A DNA stretch of 64,000 nucleotides, from assembly GCF_011752995.1 (NCBI RefSeq), contig NZ_VWWL01000001.1:186001-250000 (forward strand), in the 5' to 3' direction. The notes under the pieces are model-generated. The model saw nothing but the letters and a program-made list of their open reading frames with translations, did no database searches and was not told the DNA's origin. This document shows positions 16,834 to 26,394 of this stretch, piece by piece. The stretch's first letter is position 1. Each line of letters starts with the position of its first letter. This DNA is from Burkholderia sp. Ax-1724. Its GTDB lineage: Bacteria > Pseudomonadota > Gammaproteobacteria > Burkholderiales > Burkholderiaceae. The position numbers and the translations under genes are program-made.

Positions 16834-18219
16834 ATGCGCAAGTTTCAGGATCTGCTCGCGCGAATTTTCGATGTCGCGCTGGTGTTGGCGGGTGCGGCCG
16901 TGGCGTCGCAAATCCGCTTCGACTATCTCGGCCAGTCGGGCTTCTACTGGGCGCTGGCGATGTTTTCCGCCGCCTTCGCGCTGGCGATCTTTCCCGCCTT
17001 CGGCGTGTACGAATCGTGGCGCGGCCGCTCGAAGCTCGGGCTCGCCGGCCAGGTGTCGCTCGCGTGGCTGATCGTGCAGGCCTGCGCGCTGGCGCTAATG
17101 TATTCGCTGCATCGGATCGACATCGTCTCGCGGCTGTGGTTTTCGTACTGGACCGCGACGACCGGCGGCCTGCTGATCGCCTACCGGCTCGTCACGCATG
17201 CGGTGCTCGCGCGGGCGCGCGGCGCCGGCATGAACCTGCATCAGGTCGCGATCGTCGGCAGCGGTTCGCAGTGCGATGCGATCCTGCGCCGTATCGAGTC
17301 GGCGCCGACCGCGGGCTTTCGCGCCACGGCCGTCTACAACACGCGGCCGGACGATTCCGCGGTGACGAATTCGCGCGTGCCGGTGTTCGAGCGCGTCGAC
17401 GCGCTCGCCGACTACATCCGCACCAACGACGTCCACGAGCTCTGGCTGATGCTGTCGCTCTCCGAGGAGCCGCTCATCTGCGCGCTGATCGACGAGTTCC
17501 GCGACGACCTCGTCAATATCCGCTTCATGCCGGACGTGCGCAGTCACGCGTTGTTCGAAGGCAGCGGCGTCGTCGATCTGCTCGGCGTGCCGGCGATCAA
17601 CCTGGTCGCCTCGCCGCTGTCGGCCAACGCGATGCTGAAGAAAGAGATTTTCGACCGGCTGTTCGCGGCGAGCGCGCTGCTCGGGCTCATGCCGCTGCTG
17701 CTCGGCATCGCGATCGCGGTGAAGCTGTCCTCGCGCGGTCCGGTGCTGTTCAAACAGAAGCGCAAGGGCGCGGACGGGCGCGTGTTCACGATCTACAAGT
17801 TTCGCTCGATGCGGCTGCATACCGAAGCGAAAGGCACCTTGAGCCAGGCGACGCGCAACGACAAGCGCGTGACGAAAGTGGGCGCGTTCCTGCGCCGCAC
17901 GAGCCTCGACGAGCTGCCGCAATTTTTCAACGTGCTGCGTGGCGACATGTCGGTCGTAGGACCGCGCCCCCATGCGCTCGAGCACGACGACCTCTACCAG
18001 AAGGTGGTCGCGGGCTACATCAATCGCTACCGGATCAAACCGGGAATCACGGGCTGGGCGCAGATCAACGGCTTCCGTGGCGAAACCGACCGCATCGAGA
18101 AGATGGAACGTCGCGTCGAACATGACCTGTACTACCTCGGTCACTGGTCGTTCGCGCTCGACATGCGGATCATCGGCGCGACGATCGTCGCAGGACTGGT
18201 TCATCGAAACGCTTACTAA
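16834..18219 (+). CDS. wcaJ: Undecaprenyl-phosphate glucose phosphotransferase
   Basis: A 461-residue polyprenol-phosphate hexose-1-phosphate transferase that starts repeat-unit assembly on the inner membrane. Four or five hydrophobic segments lie in the first 130 residues. A CoA-binding-like domain follows (QVAIVGSGSQCDAILRRIES). The C-terminal catalytic sugar-transferase domain carries FKQKRKGADGRVFTIYKFRS, RRTSLDELPQFFNVLRGDMS and VGPRPH. The start MRKFQDLLARIF follows GAGGGA; earlier in-frame ATGs (for example 16783) have no ribosome site. It corresponds to BceB-type proteins. Substrate is probably UDP-glucose, by family. Confidence 0.93.
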   Translation: MRKFQDLLARIFDVALVLAGAAVASQIRFDYLGQSGFYWALAMFSAAFALAIFPAFGVYESWRGRSKLGLAGQVSLAWLIVQACALALMYSLHRIDIVSRLWFSYWTATTGGLLIAYRLVTHAVLARARGAGMNLHQVAIVGSGSQCDAILRRIESAPTAGFRATAVYNTRPDDSAVTNSRVPVFERVDALADYIRTNDVHELWLMLSLSEEPLICALIDEFRDDLVNIRFMPDVRSHALFEGSGVVDLLGVPAINLVASPLSANAMLKKEIFDRLFAASALLGLMPLLLGIAIAVKLSSRGPVLFKQKRKGADGRVFTIYKFRSMRLHTEAKGTLSQATRNDKRVTKVGAFLRRTSLDELPQFFNVLRGDMSVVGPRPHALEHDDLYQKVVAGYINRYRIKPGITGWAQINGFRGETDRIEKMERRVEHDLYYLGHWSFALDMRIIGATIVAGLVHRNAY

Positions 18220-18260
18220 GCAGTCGATAAAAAACGCCTCGGGGCGAAGGAGGAAGGATC

Positions 18261-19400
18261 ATGAACTCACAGGGTTTTCGTGCGGGAACGATGGTGGTTT
18301 TCGCGAGTGCCGCACTGCTCGCCGGCTGCGGCAGTGTACCGGGCCAACGGATGATTACGCCGGCCACGGTGCAGGACACGGGAGGGGATTTCAGTCCCAC
18401 CGAAGCTTCGCAGCAGCAGATTCCGATCACCGACATTAACCTGGCGCTGCTGAAGAAGATGAACGCCGACCAGCAGGCCATGACGATGCCGCCCGATATC
18501 GCAGCGCTGTTCGGCAAGCCGACCGCGTACAAGGTCGGCCCCGGCGACGTGCTACAGATCGTCGTGTGGGATCACCCGGAACTCGCGGCCGCGCTCGGGC
18601 AGCCGACGCAGACCTCGCGGCCCTCGGATGCGATTCCGGGCTTTCTGATCGACGAAAGCGGCGACGTGCAGTTTCCGTATGCGGGCACCCTGCACGTGGC
18701 GGGCAGGGACGTCGCGTCGATTCAGCGCGAACTGCATCAGCGTCTGAGCAAGGTGTACCAGAAGCCCGAAGTGACGGTGCGGGTCGCGTCGTTCCGTAAC
18801 GCGCAGGTGATGATCGACGGCGAAGTGCGCACGCCCGGCAGCCAGTCGGTCAACGACATTCCGATGTCGCTGACCAACGCGATCGGCCTGAGCGGCGGCT
18901 TCACGACGACCGCGGACCGCAGCCGCGTCGACCTGATCCGCAACGGCCATACGTATTCGCTGAACATCGACGACCTCATCAAGCACGGCCACAATCCGTC
19001 GGACATCTATCTGCAGGCGGGCGACATGGTGCGGGTCAACGCGCGCGAGGACAGCGGCGTGTACGTGATGGGCGAGGTCAACAAGCCGGCCACGGTGCTG
19101 CCGCTGCGCAACGGCTCGCTGACGCTCTCGCAGGCGATCTCCGACGGCGGCAGCTTCGACTCGAACACGGCCGCCGCGCAGCAGCTGTTCGTGATCCGCA
19201 ATTCGACCAGCGACTCGCCGCAGATCTATCACCTCGACGCTCGCTCGCCGGTGGCGATGCTGCTCGCGAACCAGTTCCAATTGCAGCCGAAGGACATCGT
19301 GTACGTCGGCCAGGGCGGCCTGGTTCGCTTCAACCGCGTGCTGAACCTGCTGTTGCCGGCGATCAACGCGGCGGTGACGGGGGTTATCGTCGGGAAGTGA
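18261..19400 (+). CDS. wza: Outer-membrane polysaccharide export lipoprotein (Wza-like)
   Basis: A 379-residue protein with a lipoprotein signal (LLAGCGS lipobox, acylated cysteine about residue 22). The polysaccharide export domain follows (YKVGPGDVLQIVVWDHPEL), and then two SLBB-type segments (MIDGEVRTPGSQSVNDI and YVMGEVNKPATVLPLRNG). Wza-type proteins form the outer-membrane channel for capsule and exopolysaccharide. It should act with the Wzc-like kinase encoded 53 bases downstream. A ribosome site GGAGGAAGGA is present. Equivalent to BceE. Confidence 0.95.
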   Translation: MNSQGFRAGTMVVFASAALLAGCGSVPGQRMITPATVQDTGGDFSPTEASQQQIPITDINLALLKKMNADQQAMTMPPDIAALFGKPTAYKVGPGDVLQIVVWDHPELAAALGQPTQTSRPSDAIPGFLIDESGDVQFPYAGTLHVAGRDVASIQRELHQRLSKVYQKPEVTVRVASFRNAQVMIDGEVRTPGSQSVNDIPMSLTNAIGLSGGFTTTADRSRVDLIRNGHTYSLNIDDLIKHGHNPSDIYLQAGDMVRVNAREDSGVYVMGEVNKPATVLPLRNGSLTLSQAISDGGSFDSNTAAAQQLFVIRNSTSDSPQIYHLDARSPVAMLLANQFQLQPKDIVYVGQGGLVRFNRVLNLLLPAINAAVTGVIVGK

Positions 19401-19453
19401 CGTAAGAGCGGTGCGCGTAACGCGCACCGCCAGGTCTTGTCGGGGTGAACAAC

Positions 19454-21757
19454 ATGGCAATCCACTTTGACGGCCGTTATGAAGGCCGCTACGAGAACCG
19501 CTTTGAGAACCGGTTCGAAGCCCGCTTCGAACCCGGTTACGCGGACGTGCCCGGTCCGGGCCGTCTGCGTCCGTCGGACTACCTGCGCACGATCGTGCGC
19601 GGTCGGCGCACGATTCTCACGGTGACGCTGATCGCGCTCGCGCTCGGCAGTGCCTACGCGTTGCTCGCGCCGCCGACGTACCGCGCGGACGTGCTGTTCC
19701 ACGTCGAGGACCGGACGGCCAACCCGACCGGCGTCGCTAACGGCGCGTCGCCGCCGGTCGGCGGCGGCGCCGATTCGAAGCCGTCGACGGCCGCGCAGAT
19801 CGAGTTGTTGAAGTCGCGGCTCGTCGTCGAGGAGGCGGTGCGCACGCTGCACCTCGACATCACGGCGACGCCGCGTTATCTGCCGCTCGTCGGTGCGAGG
19901 ATCGCGGGTCTCGCGAATGGACGATGGGGCCGATGGGGCTTCAGGCTGCCGTCGTTCATGAAGCTGTCGGGCTTTGCGTGGGGCAACGAGAGCATCGCGG
20001 TGTCGCGTTTCGATACCGCGAAGCCGATGTACGACGCGAGCTTCACGCTGGTGGCGGGGGCCGACAACACCTTCGTGCTGCGCGACCCGAACGGCAGCGC
20101 GATCCTGTCGGGCCGGGTCGGCGAGACGGTGCAGACCGATACCGCCGACGGCCCGATCGTGCTGCACGTCGACCGGCTCGTCGGGGCGCCCGGCACGCGC
20201 TTCACGCTCGCGCGCGCCTCGACGCTCGGCACGGTCGACCGCCTGCAGAACACCATGCTCGTGCAGGAGACCGCGCCGCAATCCGGCGTGATCCGGATGA
20301 GCCTCGAAGGCGGCGATCCGGCGTTGGCCGCGGCGATCGTCAACAACATGGCGCAGCAGTTCGTGCGTCAGGACATGGCGAGCCGCTCGACCGAAACGCG
20401 CCACACGCTCGCATTTCTTGAGCAGCAACTGCCCGCCCTGCGCAAGGATCTGGACGACGCCGAGCAGCGCTACAGCAAGTTCCGCAACGAGCACGGCACG
20501 GTCGATCCCGGCGAGGAGAGCCGGCTGATGCTGCAACAGTCAGCCGACAACAAGGCGCGCCTGCTCGACCTGCAGCAGCAGCGCGTGGAGCTGTTGCAGC
20601 GCTTCACGCCGAGCCATCCGTCGGTGGCCGCGCTCGACGCGCAGATCGCCGCGTTGCAGGGCGCGCAGGCCACCATGAAGCGCAGTGCGACGGCGATGCC
20701 CGACACCGAGCAGACCGCGCAGCGGCTCAAGCACGACGTGGACGAGAAGACCACGCAATACAACAGTCTGCTGAACAACGTGCAGCAACTGCGCACGACG
20801 CAGGCGGGGCAGGTGGCCGGCGTGCGGGTCGTCGACTTCGCCGAAACGCCTGACGATCCGGTGCGGCCGCGGCGCATGCTGGCGATCCTGGTTTCGCTCG
20901 GCGGCGGCCTCGGGCTCGGCATCTTGCTGATCCTGCTCAAGCGCGCGATGTACGGCGGCGTCGAGCGGCCCGACGACCTCGAAGGCATGCTCGGCGTGCC
21001 GGTGTTCGCGGCCGTGCCGCGCAGTCAGACCCAGCTGCGCCTGCAGCAAAGCGTGGCGCAGCGCCGCCGCGGCCAGCATGTGCTCGCGCACCAGGCGCCT
21101 GGGGATCTCGCGGTGGAAGGCGTGCGCAACCTGCGCACGTCGCTGCAGCTGTCGCTCGATCACGCGGCCAACAACGTCGTGATGATTACCGGCTCGCGGC
21201 CCGACGCGGGCAAGTCGTTCCTGTCGGTGAACCTGTCGGCGCTGGTCGCGTCGGCGAACAAGCGCGTGTTGATCATCGACGCCGACATGCGGCGCGGGGA
21301 CGTGCATTCGCACTTCGGCATCTCCCATCAGCCGGGCCTGTCCGACGTGCTGAGCGGCGGCGATCTGCACTCGATGATCCAGCGCGAGGTGCTGCCCGGT
21401 CTGGACGTGCTGGCCAAGGGCTCGCTGCCGACGCATCCGGCCGAGCTGCTGATGAGCAAACGCTTCGAAATGTTGCTTGACGAACTGAAGCCGCAGTACG
21501 ACCTCGTTATTGTCGATACACCGCCGGTACTGGCGGTGACTGACTCGACGCTGATCGGCCGATATGCGGGCACCACGCTGCTGGTGGTGCGCCACGGCCG
21601 CCAGCCGCTGCACGAGATCATCGAAACCGCGAAACGGTTGCGCAACGGCGGTGTGGCCATGCGCGGCGTGCTGCTGACCGATGTGCCGCAGGAAGCCGCG
21701 TTTCTCGGTTCGGGATATCAGGGCGGCTATTACGGCTACGACAGCATTGCCGGTTGA
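19454..21757 (+). CDS. wzc: Wzc-like polysaccharide co-polymerase / tyrosine kinase
   Basis: A 767-residue inner-membrane BY-kinase controlling chain length and export. The Wzz domain is near residues 30-350 ([20 protein letters not shown] then a membrane helix), followed by a long coiled-coil. A second helix is near residues 476-497. The cytoplasmic kinase has Walker [10 protein letters not shown] at about 580-588, Walker A' [11 protein letters not shown] and Walker [11 protein letters not shown]. The C-terminus is Tyr-rich ([10 protein letters not shown]), as expected for autophosphorylation. Residues 7-26 are an odd five-fold RYE/RFE repeat. The ATG at 19454 was preferred over GTG at 19445 because GGGGTG lies at proper spacing. 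No Wzb phosphatase gene is nearby. Confidence 0.94.
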   Translation: MAIHFDGRYEGRYENRFENRFEARFEPGYADVPGPGRLRPSDYLRTIVRGRRTILTVTLIALALGSAYALLAPPTYRADVLFHVEDRTANPTGVANGASPPVGGGADSKPSTAAQIELLKSRLVVEEAVRTLHLDITATPRYLPLVGARIAGLANGRWGRWGFRLPSFMKLSGFAWGNESIAVSRFDTAKPMYDASFTLVAGADNTFVLRDPNGSAILSGRVGETVQTDTADGPIVLHVDRLVGAPGTRFTLARASTLGTVDRLQNTMLVQETAPQSGVIRMSLEGGDPALAAAIVNNMAQQFVRQDMASRSTETRHTLAFLEQQLPALRKDLDDAEQRYSKFRNEHGTVDPGEESRLMLQQSADNKARLLDLQQQRVELLQRFTPSHPSVAALDAQIAALQGAQATMKRSATAMPDTEQTAQRLKHDVDEKTTQYNSLLNNVQQLRTTQAGQVAGVRVVDFAETPDDPVRPRRMLAILVSLGGGLGLGILLILLKRAMYGGVERPDDLEGMLGVPVFAAVPRSQTQLRLQQSVAQRRRGQHVLAHQAPGDLAVEGVRNLRTSLQLSLDHAANNVVMITGSRPDAGKSFLSVNLSALVASANKRVLIIDADMRRGDVHSHFGISHQPGLSDVLSGGDLHSMIQREVLPGLDVLAKGSLPTHPAELLMSKRFEMLLDELKPQYDLVIVDTPPVLAVTDSTLIGRYAGTTLLVVRHGRQPLHEIIETAKRLRNGGVAMRGVLLTDVPQEAAFLGSGYQGGYYGYDSIAG

Positions 21758-21873
21758 CGGCGCGGCCCGCGGCGCAATGCCGTGTGCCGCGGCCGTGTGC
21801 GGTTTCGCCCTGGGATCGGCGCGGGCTCGAGGTTCGGATAGGCATCGCCAAACACTATTTGGGGGAAGGTTCC

Positions 21874-22992
21874 ATGAAACGCAAGGTTGCGCTGATCACC
21901 GGCATTACTGGACAGGACGGCTCATACCTGGCTGAGTTGCTGCTCGCCAAGGATTACATCGTACACGGCATCAAACGCAGGGTGTCCCTGTTCAACACGG
22001 ACCGGATCGATCATCTCTACCGCGATCCTCACGAACCGGAGCAACGGCTCTTTCTGCACCATGCGGATCTGACCGACTCGACCAGCCTGCTGCGCGTGAT
22101 CCAGCGCGTCGAGCCGGACGAAATCTACAACCTCGCCGCGCAGAGCCATGTCGCGGTGTCGTTCGAGGAACCGGAATACACGGCCAATGCCGACGGTCTC
22201 GGTACGTTGCGCATTCTCGAAGCCATCCGCATTCTCGGCATGCAGGAGAAAACGCGCTTTTATCAGGCATCCACGTCGGAACTCTACGGGCTCGTGCAGC
22301 AGGTGCCGCAAAGCGAGACCACGCCGTTCTATCCGCGCAGCCCGTATGCGGTCGCCAAGCTGTTCGCCTACTGGACCACGGTCAATTATCGCGAGGCCTA
22401 TGGGTTCTTCGCGTGCAACGGGATTCTGTTCAATCACGAATCGCCGGTGCGCGGCGAGACCTTCGTGACGCGCAAGATCACGCGCGCGATCGCGCGCATC
22501 GCGGTGGGCACGCAGAAGATGCTGTATCTCGGCAATCTGGCAGCGCTGCGCGACTGGGGCCACGCCCGCGATTACGTGGAAATGCAGTGGATGATGCTGC
22601 AGCAGGACCAGCCTGAAGATTTCGTGATCGCGACCGGCGAGCAATACAGCGTGCGTCAGTTCGTGCAGAATGCGGCCGCTGAGCTGGGCATCACCGTGCG
22701 TTTCGAGGGCACGGGCGTGGATGAGGTCGGCATCGTCGAAAAGGTGGAAGGGCGCGAGATCAAGGTGTCGCCCGGCGATGTGATCGTGCGGGTCGATCCG
22801 CGCTATTTCCGGCCGGCCGAAGTCGAAACGCTGCTCGGCGATCCGTCGAAGGCGCACGCGCGGCTCGGCTGGAAGCCGACCACGTCGTTTGCGCAACTGG
22901 TCAAGGAAATGGTGCGCTCGGACTACCAGATCGCACGCCGCGACGCGCTTGTCACGCTGGCGGGCTTTACGGCATTGGAGCATCACGAATAG
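21874..22992 (+). CDS. gmd: GDP-mannose 4,6-dehydratase
   Basis: A 372-residue extended short-chain dehydrogenase converting GDP-mannose to GDP-4-keto-6-deoxymannose. It shows the NADP-binding [16 protein letters not shown] at the N-terminus, STSELYG, and the catalytic Tyr-X3-Lys in [10 protein letters not shown]. The start [10 protein letters not shown] follows GGGGGAAGG. It closes the exopolysaccharide group. No reductase follows it here; the matching rmd lies at 52486 in the O-antigen locus, so the product is probably GDP-D-rhamnose. Confidence 0.96.
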   Translation: MKRKVALITGITGQDGSYLAELLLAKDYIVHGIKRRVSLFNTDRIDHLYRDPHEPEQRLFLHHADLTDSTSLLRVIQRVEPDEIYNLAAQSHVAVSFEEPEYTANADGLGTLRILEAIRILGMQEKTRFYQASTSELYGLVQQVPQSETTPFYPRSPYAVAKLFAYWTTVNYREAYGFFACNGILFNHESPVRGETFVTRKITRAIARIAVGTQKMLYLGNLAALRDWGHARDYVEMQWMMLQQDQPEDFVIATGEQYSVRQFVQNAAAELGITVRFEGTGVDEVGIVEKVEGREIKVSPGDVIVRVDPRYFRPAEVETLLGDPSKAHARLGWKPTTSFAQLVKEMVRSDYQIARRDALVTLAGFTALEHHE

Positions 22993-23240
22993 TCATGACG
23001 CGTGTGCCGGTCACGGTGTGCGAGTTATCGTGATGGGTTAGCGATCCGCAGTTTCCTGGCGGATCGACGTGTTGTTGATGTGCTTCGTTTCGCGCCCGTA
23101 GTGATCGGCTCGCTGCCGATGGCTGCGGGCGCTTGTCTTTTATGGGCCGTTGGTGAGCCGGTGAGTTGGTGAACCGAACCGGTGCCGCGGCTCGGGGCGT
23201 TGCGAGGCGCGGTTTCGCGCGTTGCAACGCCCCTGCGCTA

Positions 23241-23273
23241 GCGCAACGTCAATGATGCGTGTTGACGTTGCGC
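23241..23273. terminator. Stem-loop at the 3' end of the zinc-ribbon gene
   Basis: GCGCAACGTCAA (23241-23252) pairs perfectly with TTGACGTTGCGC (23262-23273), loop nine bases. It straddles the stop codon of the minus-strand gene. No clear T run follows on either strand, so termination is plausible but not certain. Confidence 0.5.
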
Positions 23274-24769
23274 ACGTCGGGCAGCGGTTCGGTCGCGGTG
23301 TCGGCTGACGGCGCGATCTGTAGTTCGGATTCGCGCGTGGCCTGTGTCGACAGACGCCGTGCCGTCTTGCTGCTCGAATCGATTTGCAGCGCGATGCCGG
23401 CGTCGCGCGACGCACAAGCCAGGTGTCCGATAGAACCGCAGCTGCGCGCGAGGCTGAGCAGCGCATCGCGTTGCTGTTCGAGCGTATGCACCGTCGCGCG
23501 CAGGCGCTGTGCCTCGCGGTTGTCGGGCTGCGCGGCGAGGGCCGCGGCAATGCGCGATTTCGTCGCTGACAGATTGTTCGCCTTCAGATTGATACGTGCC
23601 GCTCGCAGATATCGCGCGGCTTCGGCGCGACGTTTCTCTTCCGCGCTGATTGGCGGATTTGCGGCGAGGCGTGTGAGATCTGGCTTCGCCAACGAAACGC
23701 GGTGCTGTTGAGGCTGCGATGCGGTGGGTGGTGTGGCTGTTGAGGGGTGGGCTGATGCCAGGTGTTGCGCGGCGATGGCGGGTTGCGGCTGTTGTTGCTG
23801 TTGTTGCGCGGTGACGCGGCTCGGCGCAGCATCGGTGCGTGGTTTATCTTTCGCGGCAATCGGCTGAGCGGCAATGGTGTGCGTGGCATCCGGCGTTGCC
23901 GACACGACCCGGTGCTGCTCGGGTGTCGCCGCGACCTGTGGTGTAACCGCTGCGGGCTGGGCCGATGCGAGGTGTTGCGCAGCGATGGCGGGCTGCGGCC
24001 GTTGTTGCTGTTGCAGCGCGATGACGCTCGGCGAAGCATCGGCATGCGGTTTATCTTTCGCGGCAATCGGCTGAGCGGCCGTGACGTGCGTGGCATCCGA
24101 CGTTGCCGACACGACCTGGTGCTGCTCGGGTGTCGATGCGATGGGCTGAGCGGCAGCGACGCGCGCGGCGTCCGGCGCTGCCGGCGTGACACGGCGCGGT
24201 TCGGGCAGCGACGCCGCCGCCGGTGTGACCGCCGAAGGCCGGGCCGCGGCGACGCGTGGCGCGTCACTCCCAGGCTGCAACGATCCAGCATTCGCCTTGG
24301 CTTTCCCGGCACCATCGACAGCAACGGACGCCTTGCCGTTCTGCGCGGACACCGTGGACACATTGCCGCTCGCCACAACCGGCGGCGCCACGCGCAAGTC
24401 GCCGTCATGGATGCAGATCAGGTACACGGCGGAACTCACCGCCAGCACCGACGCAGCCAGCACGATGCGGTTGCGCGTGCGCCGTCCTGCTTGCGCGGCT
24501 AACTCGGCTTCGTCGATTGAATCGTAGGGATAGACGAGCGTGTCCGGCGAACGGTGCCAGATGCTGCGCGCCGGCAGCCTGGCGGGCCCCGTCCGCGGCG
24601 GATTCTCCGGCTCGACGTACAAACCCGGCACTGAGGCAGCATGCGCACCAGACCCCTCCAGCGCGAGCGAATGACACGAAAGACAAGGCGAGAAGCGGCC
24701 GACGATCGGTGCACCGCAATTGTTGCAGCGTCGGGGCTCTGGCTGATTGGCAGCGGGATATGTAGACAT
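23249..24769 (-). CDS. Zinc-ribbon, single-span membrane protein with repeats and TPR-like end
   Basis: A 506-residue protein of unknown function. A four-cysteine zinc ribbon lies at C15, C18, C29 and C32 (CNNCGAPI and CLSCHS). One membrane helix spans about residues 102-120. A Gln/Pro/Ala-rich region has two near-identical units of about 60 residues, each with AAQPIAAKDKP and QPAIAAQHLASA. The C-terminal 110 residues are helical and TPR-like (RAARINLKANNLSATKSRIA then REAQRLRATVHTLEQQRDAL). The ATG at 24769 was preferred to an upstream TTG. The exported protein at 24861 is encoded 91 bases upstream and may share its transcript. Confidence 0.75.
   Translation of the reverse strand: MSTYPAANQPEPRRCNNCGAPIVGRFSPCLSCHSLALEGSGAHAASVPGLYVEPENPPRTGPARLPARSIWHRSPDTLVYPYDSIDEAELAAQAGRRTRNRIVLAASVLAVSSAVYLICIHDGDLRVAPPVVASGNVSTVSAQNGKASVAVDGAGKAKANAGSLQPGSDAPRVAAARPSAVTPAAASLPEPRRVTPAAPDAARVAAAQPIASTPEQHQVVSATSDATHVTAAQPIAAKDKPHADASPSVIALQQQQRPQPAIAAQHLASAQPAAVTPQVAATPEQHRVVSATPDATHTIAAQPIAAKDKPRTDAAPSRVTAQQQQQQPQPAIAAQHLASAHPSTATPPTASQPQQHRVSLAKPDLTRLAANPPISAEEKRRAEAARYLRAARINLKANNLSATKSRIAAALAAQPDNREAQRLRATVHTLEQQRDALLSLARSCGSIGHLACASRDAGIALQIDSSSKTARRLSTQATRESELQIAPSADTATEPLPDVRNVNTHH
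23751..24135. repeat. Imperfect direct repeat of about 175 bp inside the zinc-ribbon gene
   Basis: Two copies, 23751-23928 and 23961-24135, share long identical blocks such as GCATGCGGTTTATCTTTCGC-like segments with small changes. They encode the repeated Ala/Gln-rich units of the membrane protein and could recombine to change its length. Confidence 0.75.
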
Positions 24770-24860
24770 GGCCGGTCGCTCGCGGGCGTTCAATTACGAC
24801 GCCTCTGTCAAAGGAACACGTAACGGCAACGAGGCTCGCAAGCCTCACCGATCACTGCGA

Positions 24861-25538
24861 TTACTGCACCACGTAGCCGCGCGCCTGCATGCATGCGCCG
24901 TAGGCGGCCCAATAGCGCGTCATCGGCGGCTCGGGCGCGGGCAGCGGCGGCAGTTTGACGTCCGATGCCGCGCTCGCTTGCAACGATGCGTCCGCTGTGC
25001 CCAATGCGCCTGATGCGCCCAACGGGCCGATTCCCGCTGCCGATGCCCCGATTCCCTCGCCTAACGTGCCGATTCCCGCGCTCGTGCCCGCAGCCGCCGT
25101 GGTCGTAGTCGCGGTGGCCGAAGCACCCGCGGCCGCGGCGGCGCCGCCGGGTGCACCGCCGGCACCTGTCAAGGCATCGTTGGCCGGTTTCGCCGACGAT
25201 GCCCCACCAGGCGCGGCCGCGATCGGCAAGCTCGCGGCGTCCGGCATGCTGGCGGCATACGGCAGCGGCGTGGCGGAGAAGGAACTGGGCGGCAGCGGCG
25301 GCTTGGCCGGCGCGCCCGTCGACGAGCCCTTTGCGACCGGTGCCGGGCGCGGTGGAATCTGCGACTCGTGGACGATGTTGACCTTGCTCACGCGGGCTGC
25401 TTCCGCGTAACACAGCGCGGTGTCGACGCCGCGCGCATAGGGACTCTGACTGCGGATCGGATAGGTAAGCGGCTGCCATGCAAATGCAGCGCTGCTGGTC
25501 GCAATTAGCGTCAGTACGGTATATGTTCTAAATTTCAT
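24861..25538 (-). CDS. Exported low-complexity protein of unknown function
   Basis: A 225-residue protein with a clear signal peptide (MKFRTYTVLTLIATSSAAFA, cleavage before WQPL). The centre (about residues 100-195) is Ala/Gly/Thr-rich. The C-terminus MTRYWAAYGACMQARGYVVQ has the Cys-Met-x-x-x-Gly-Tyr ending seen in many small secreted or lipoprotein-like proteins of this group. A second cysteine lies near residue 43. It is transcribed towards the zinc-ribbon gene and away from the exported protein at 25818. No function can be assigned. Confidence 0.65.
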   Translation of the reverse strand: MKFRTYTVLTLIATSSAAFAWQPLTYPIRSQSPYARGVDTALCYAEAARVSKVNIVHESQIPPRPAPVAKGSSTGAPAKPPLPPSSFSATPLPYAASMPDAASLPIAAAPGGASSAKPANDALTGAGGAPGGAAAAAGASATATTTTAAAGTSAGIGTLGEGIGASAAGIGPLGASGALGTADASLQASAASDVKLPPLPAPEPPMTRYWAAYGACMQARGYVVQ

Positions 25539-25817
25539 CGCAATGACTCCCCCCCAGCGATGTTTGGCGTTTTTATCGGAAAAAGCGCTTCGCACGGTGA
25601 TCTGTTGGCTTCGGGTTCCGTCGTGGCATGACGGCGCACGTTGCGAAGACTGCTTTTCCGAGCGTAGCACCGGATGGCGCCAATGCAATGCTTCGGATAG
25701 CGCGCGAAAACGCCAAGCTGCTGTCCAATCAGGACACATCCGTGTAACGCGGCAGGCGAGCTTTGCGAAAGCCCGGTGAATTCTCTGAACATGATGACGA
25801 GCCGTCAGGAGACGATG

Positions 25818-26213
25818 ATGCAAAAACTGCGGGACTATTCTGGCGTGCTGATCGTCGCCGTATCGGTTCTGACGCTGTCGCTGGCCGCGCCTGTGGCGGG
25901 CAGGGCGAGCGAGGAAAGCGACAACATGAAAGTCGAGACGGCGGGCGAGCGCGCAAATTTCGCGCAGACGTTCTGCCAGATATCGCCGCAGCGCGTCGAT
26001 GCGTATAAGGAAAAGCTCAGAAAGAGACTGCCCGAAGCCGATCACTTCGATCAGCACTGGCAGACGGGTTGGCAGCGCGCGCAGAGCAACATCGGCAGCA
26101 TGAACGGACTGCGCGAGCGCGATCCTCAGGAGTTCGACGCACGAATCAAAGTGAATTGTGAACGGCTCAAATGGCTCGCCGGAAATTCGCTGCGGACGCC
26201 GGCGCAGAAGTGA
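25818..26213 (+). CDS. Small exported protein of unknown function
   Basis: A 131-residue protein with an N-terminal signal sequence (LIVAVSVLTLSLAAPVAGRA, probable cleavage after GRA near residue 30). The mature part is helical and charged, with two cysteines (TFCQISPQR and VNCERLKW) that could form a disulfide. The ATG at 25818 has AGGAG six bases upstream; an ATG three bases earlier is also possible. It is divergent from the exported protein at 24861 and precedes the hybrid kinase by 181 bases. Confidence 0.65.
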   Translation: MQKLRDYSGVLIVAVSVLTLSLAAPVAGRASEESDNMKVETAGERANFAQTFCQISPQRVDAYKEKLRKRLPEADHFDQHWQTGWQRAQSNIGSMNGLRERDPQEFDARIKVNCERLKWLAGNSLRTPAQK

Positions 26214-26394
26214 GAAGAGCGGTGGGTCTATCGAAGGCGCGGCACTAACGTAGTGTCACGCGTTGTCGTTGTGCTCTTGTGCGGCTCGTTCGTTTCGACG
26301 GCATGGCAAGCGATATCTATCGCCGCTCAGGTGCAGGACGCCGTAAATGGTCATATGATTCCGACGTCACTTCGAATCCGCAGACTGGGGCGCG

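Noticed and set aside
25730..25743. CAGGACACATCCGT as a further RcsB-like box
   Set aside because: The core is only partly matched, and no -10-like hexamer follows at the fixed distance on either strand. It lies between two divergent exported-protein genes, but the support is too weak.
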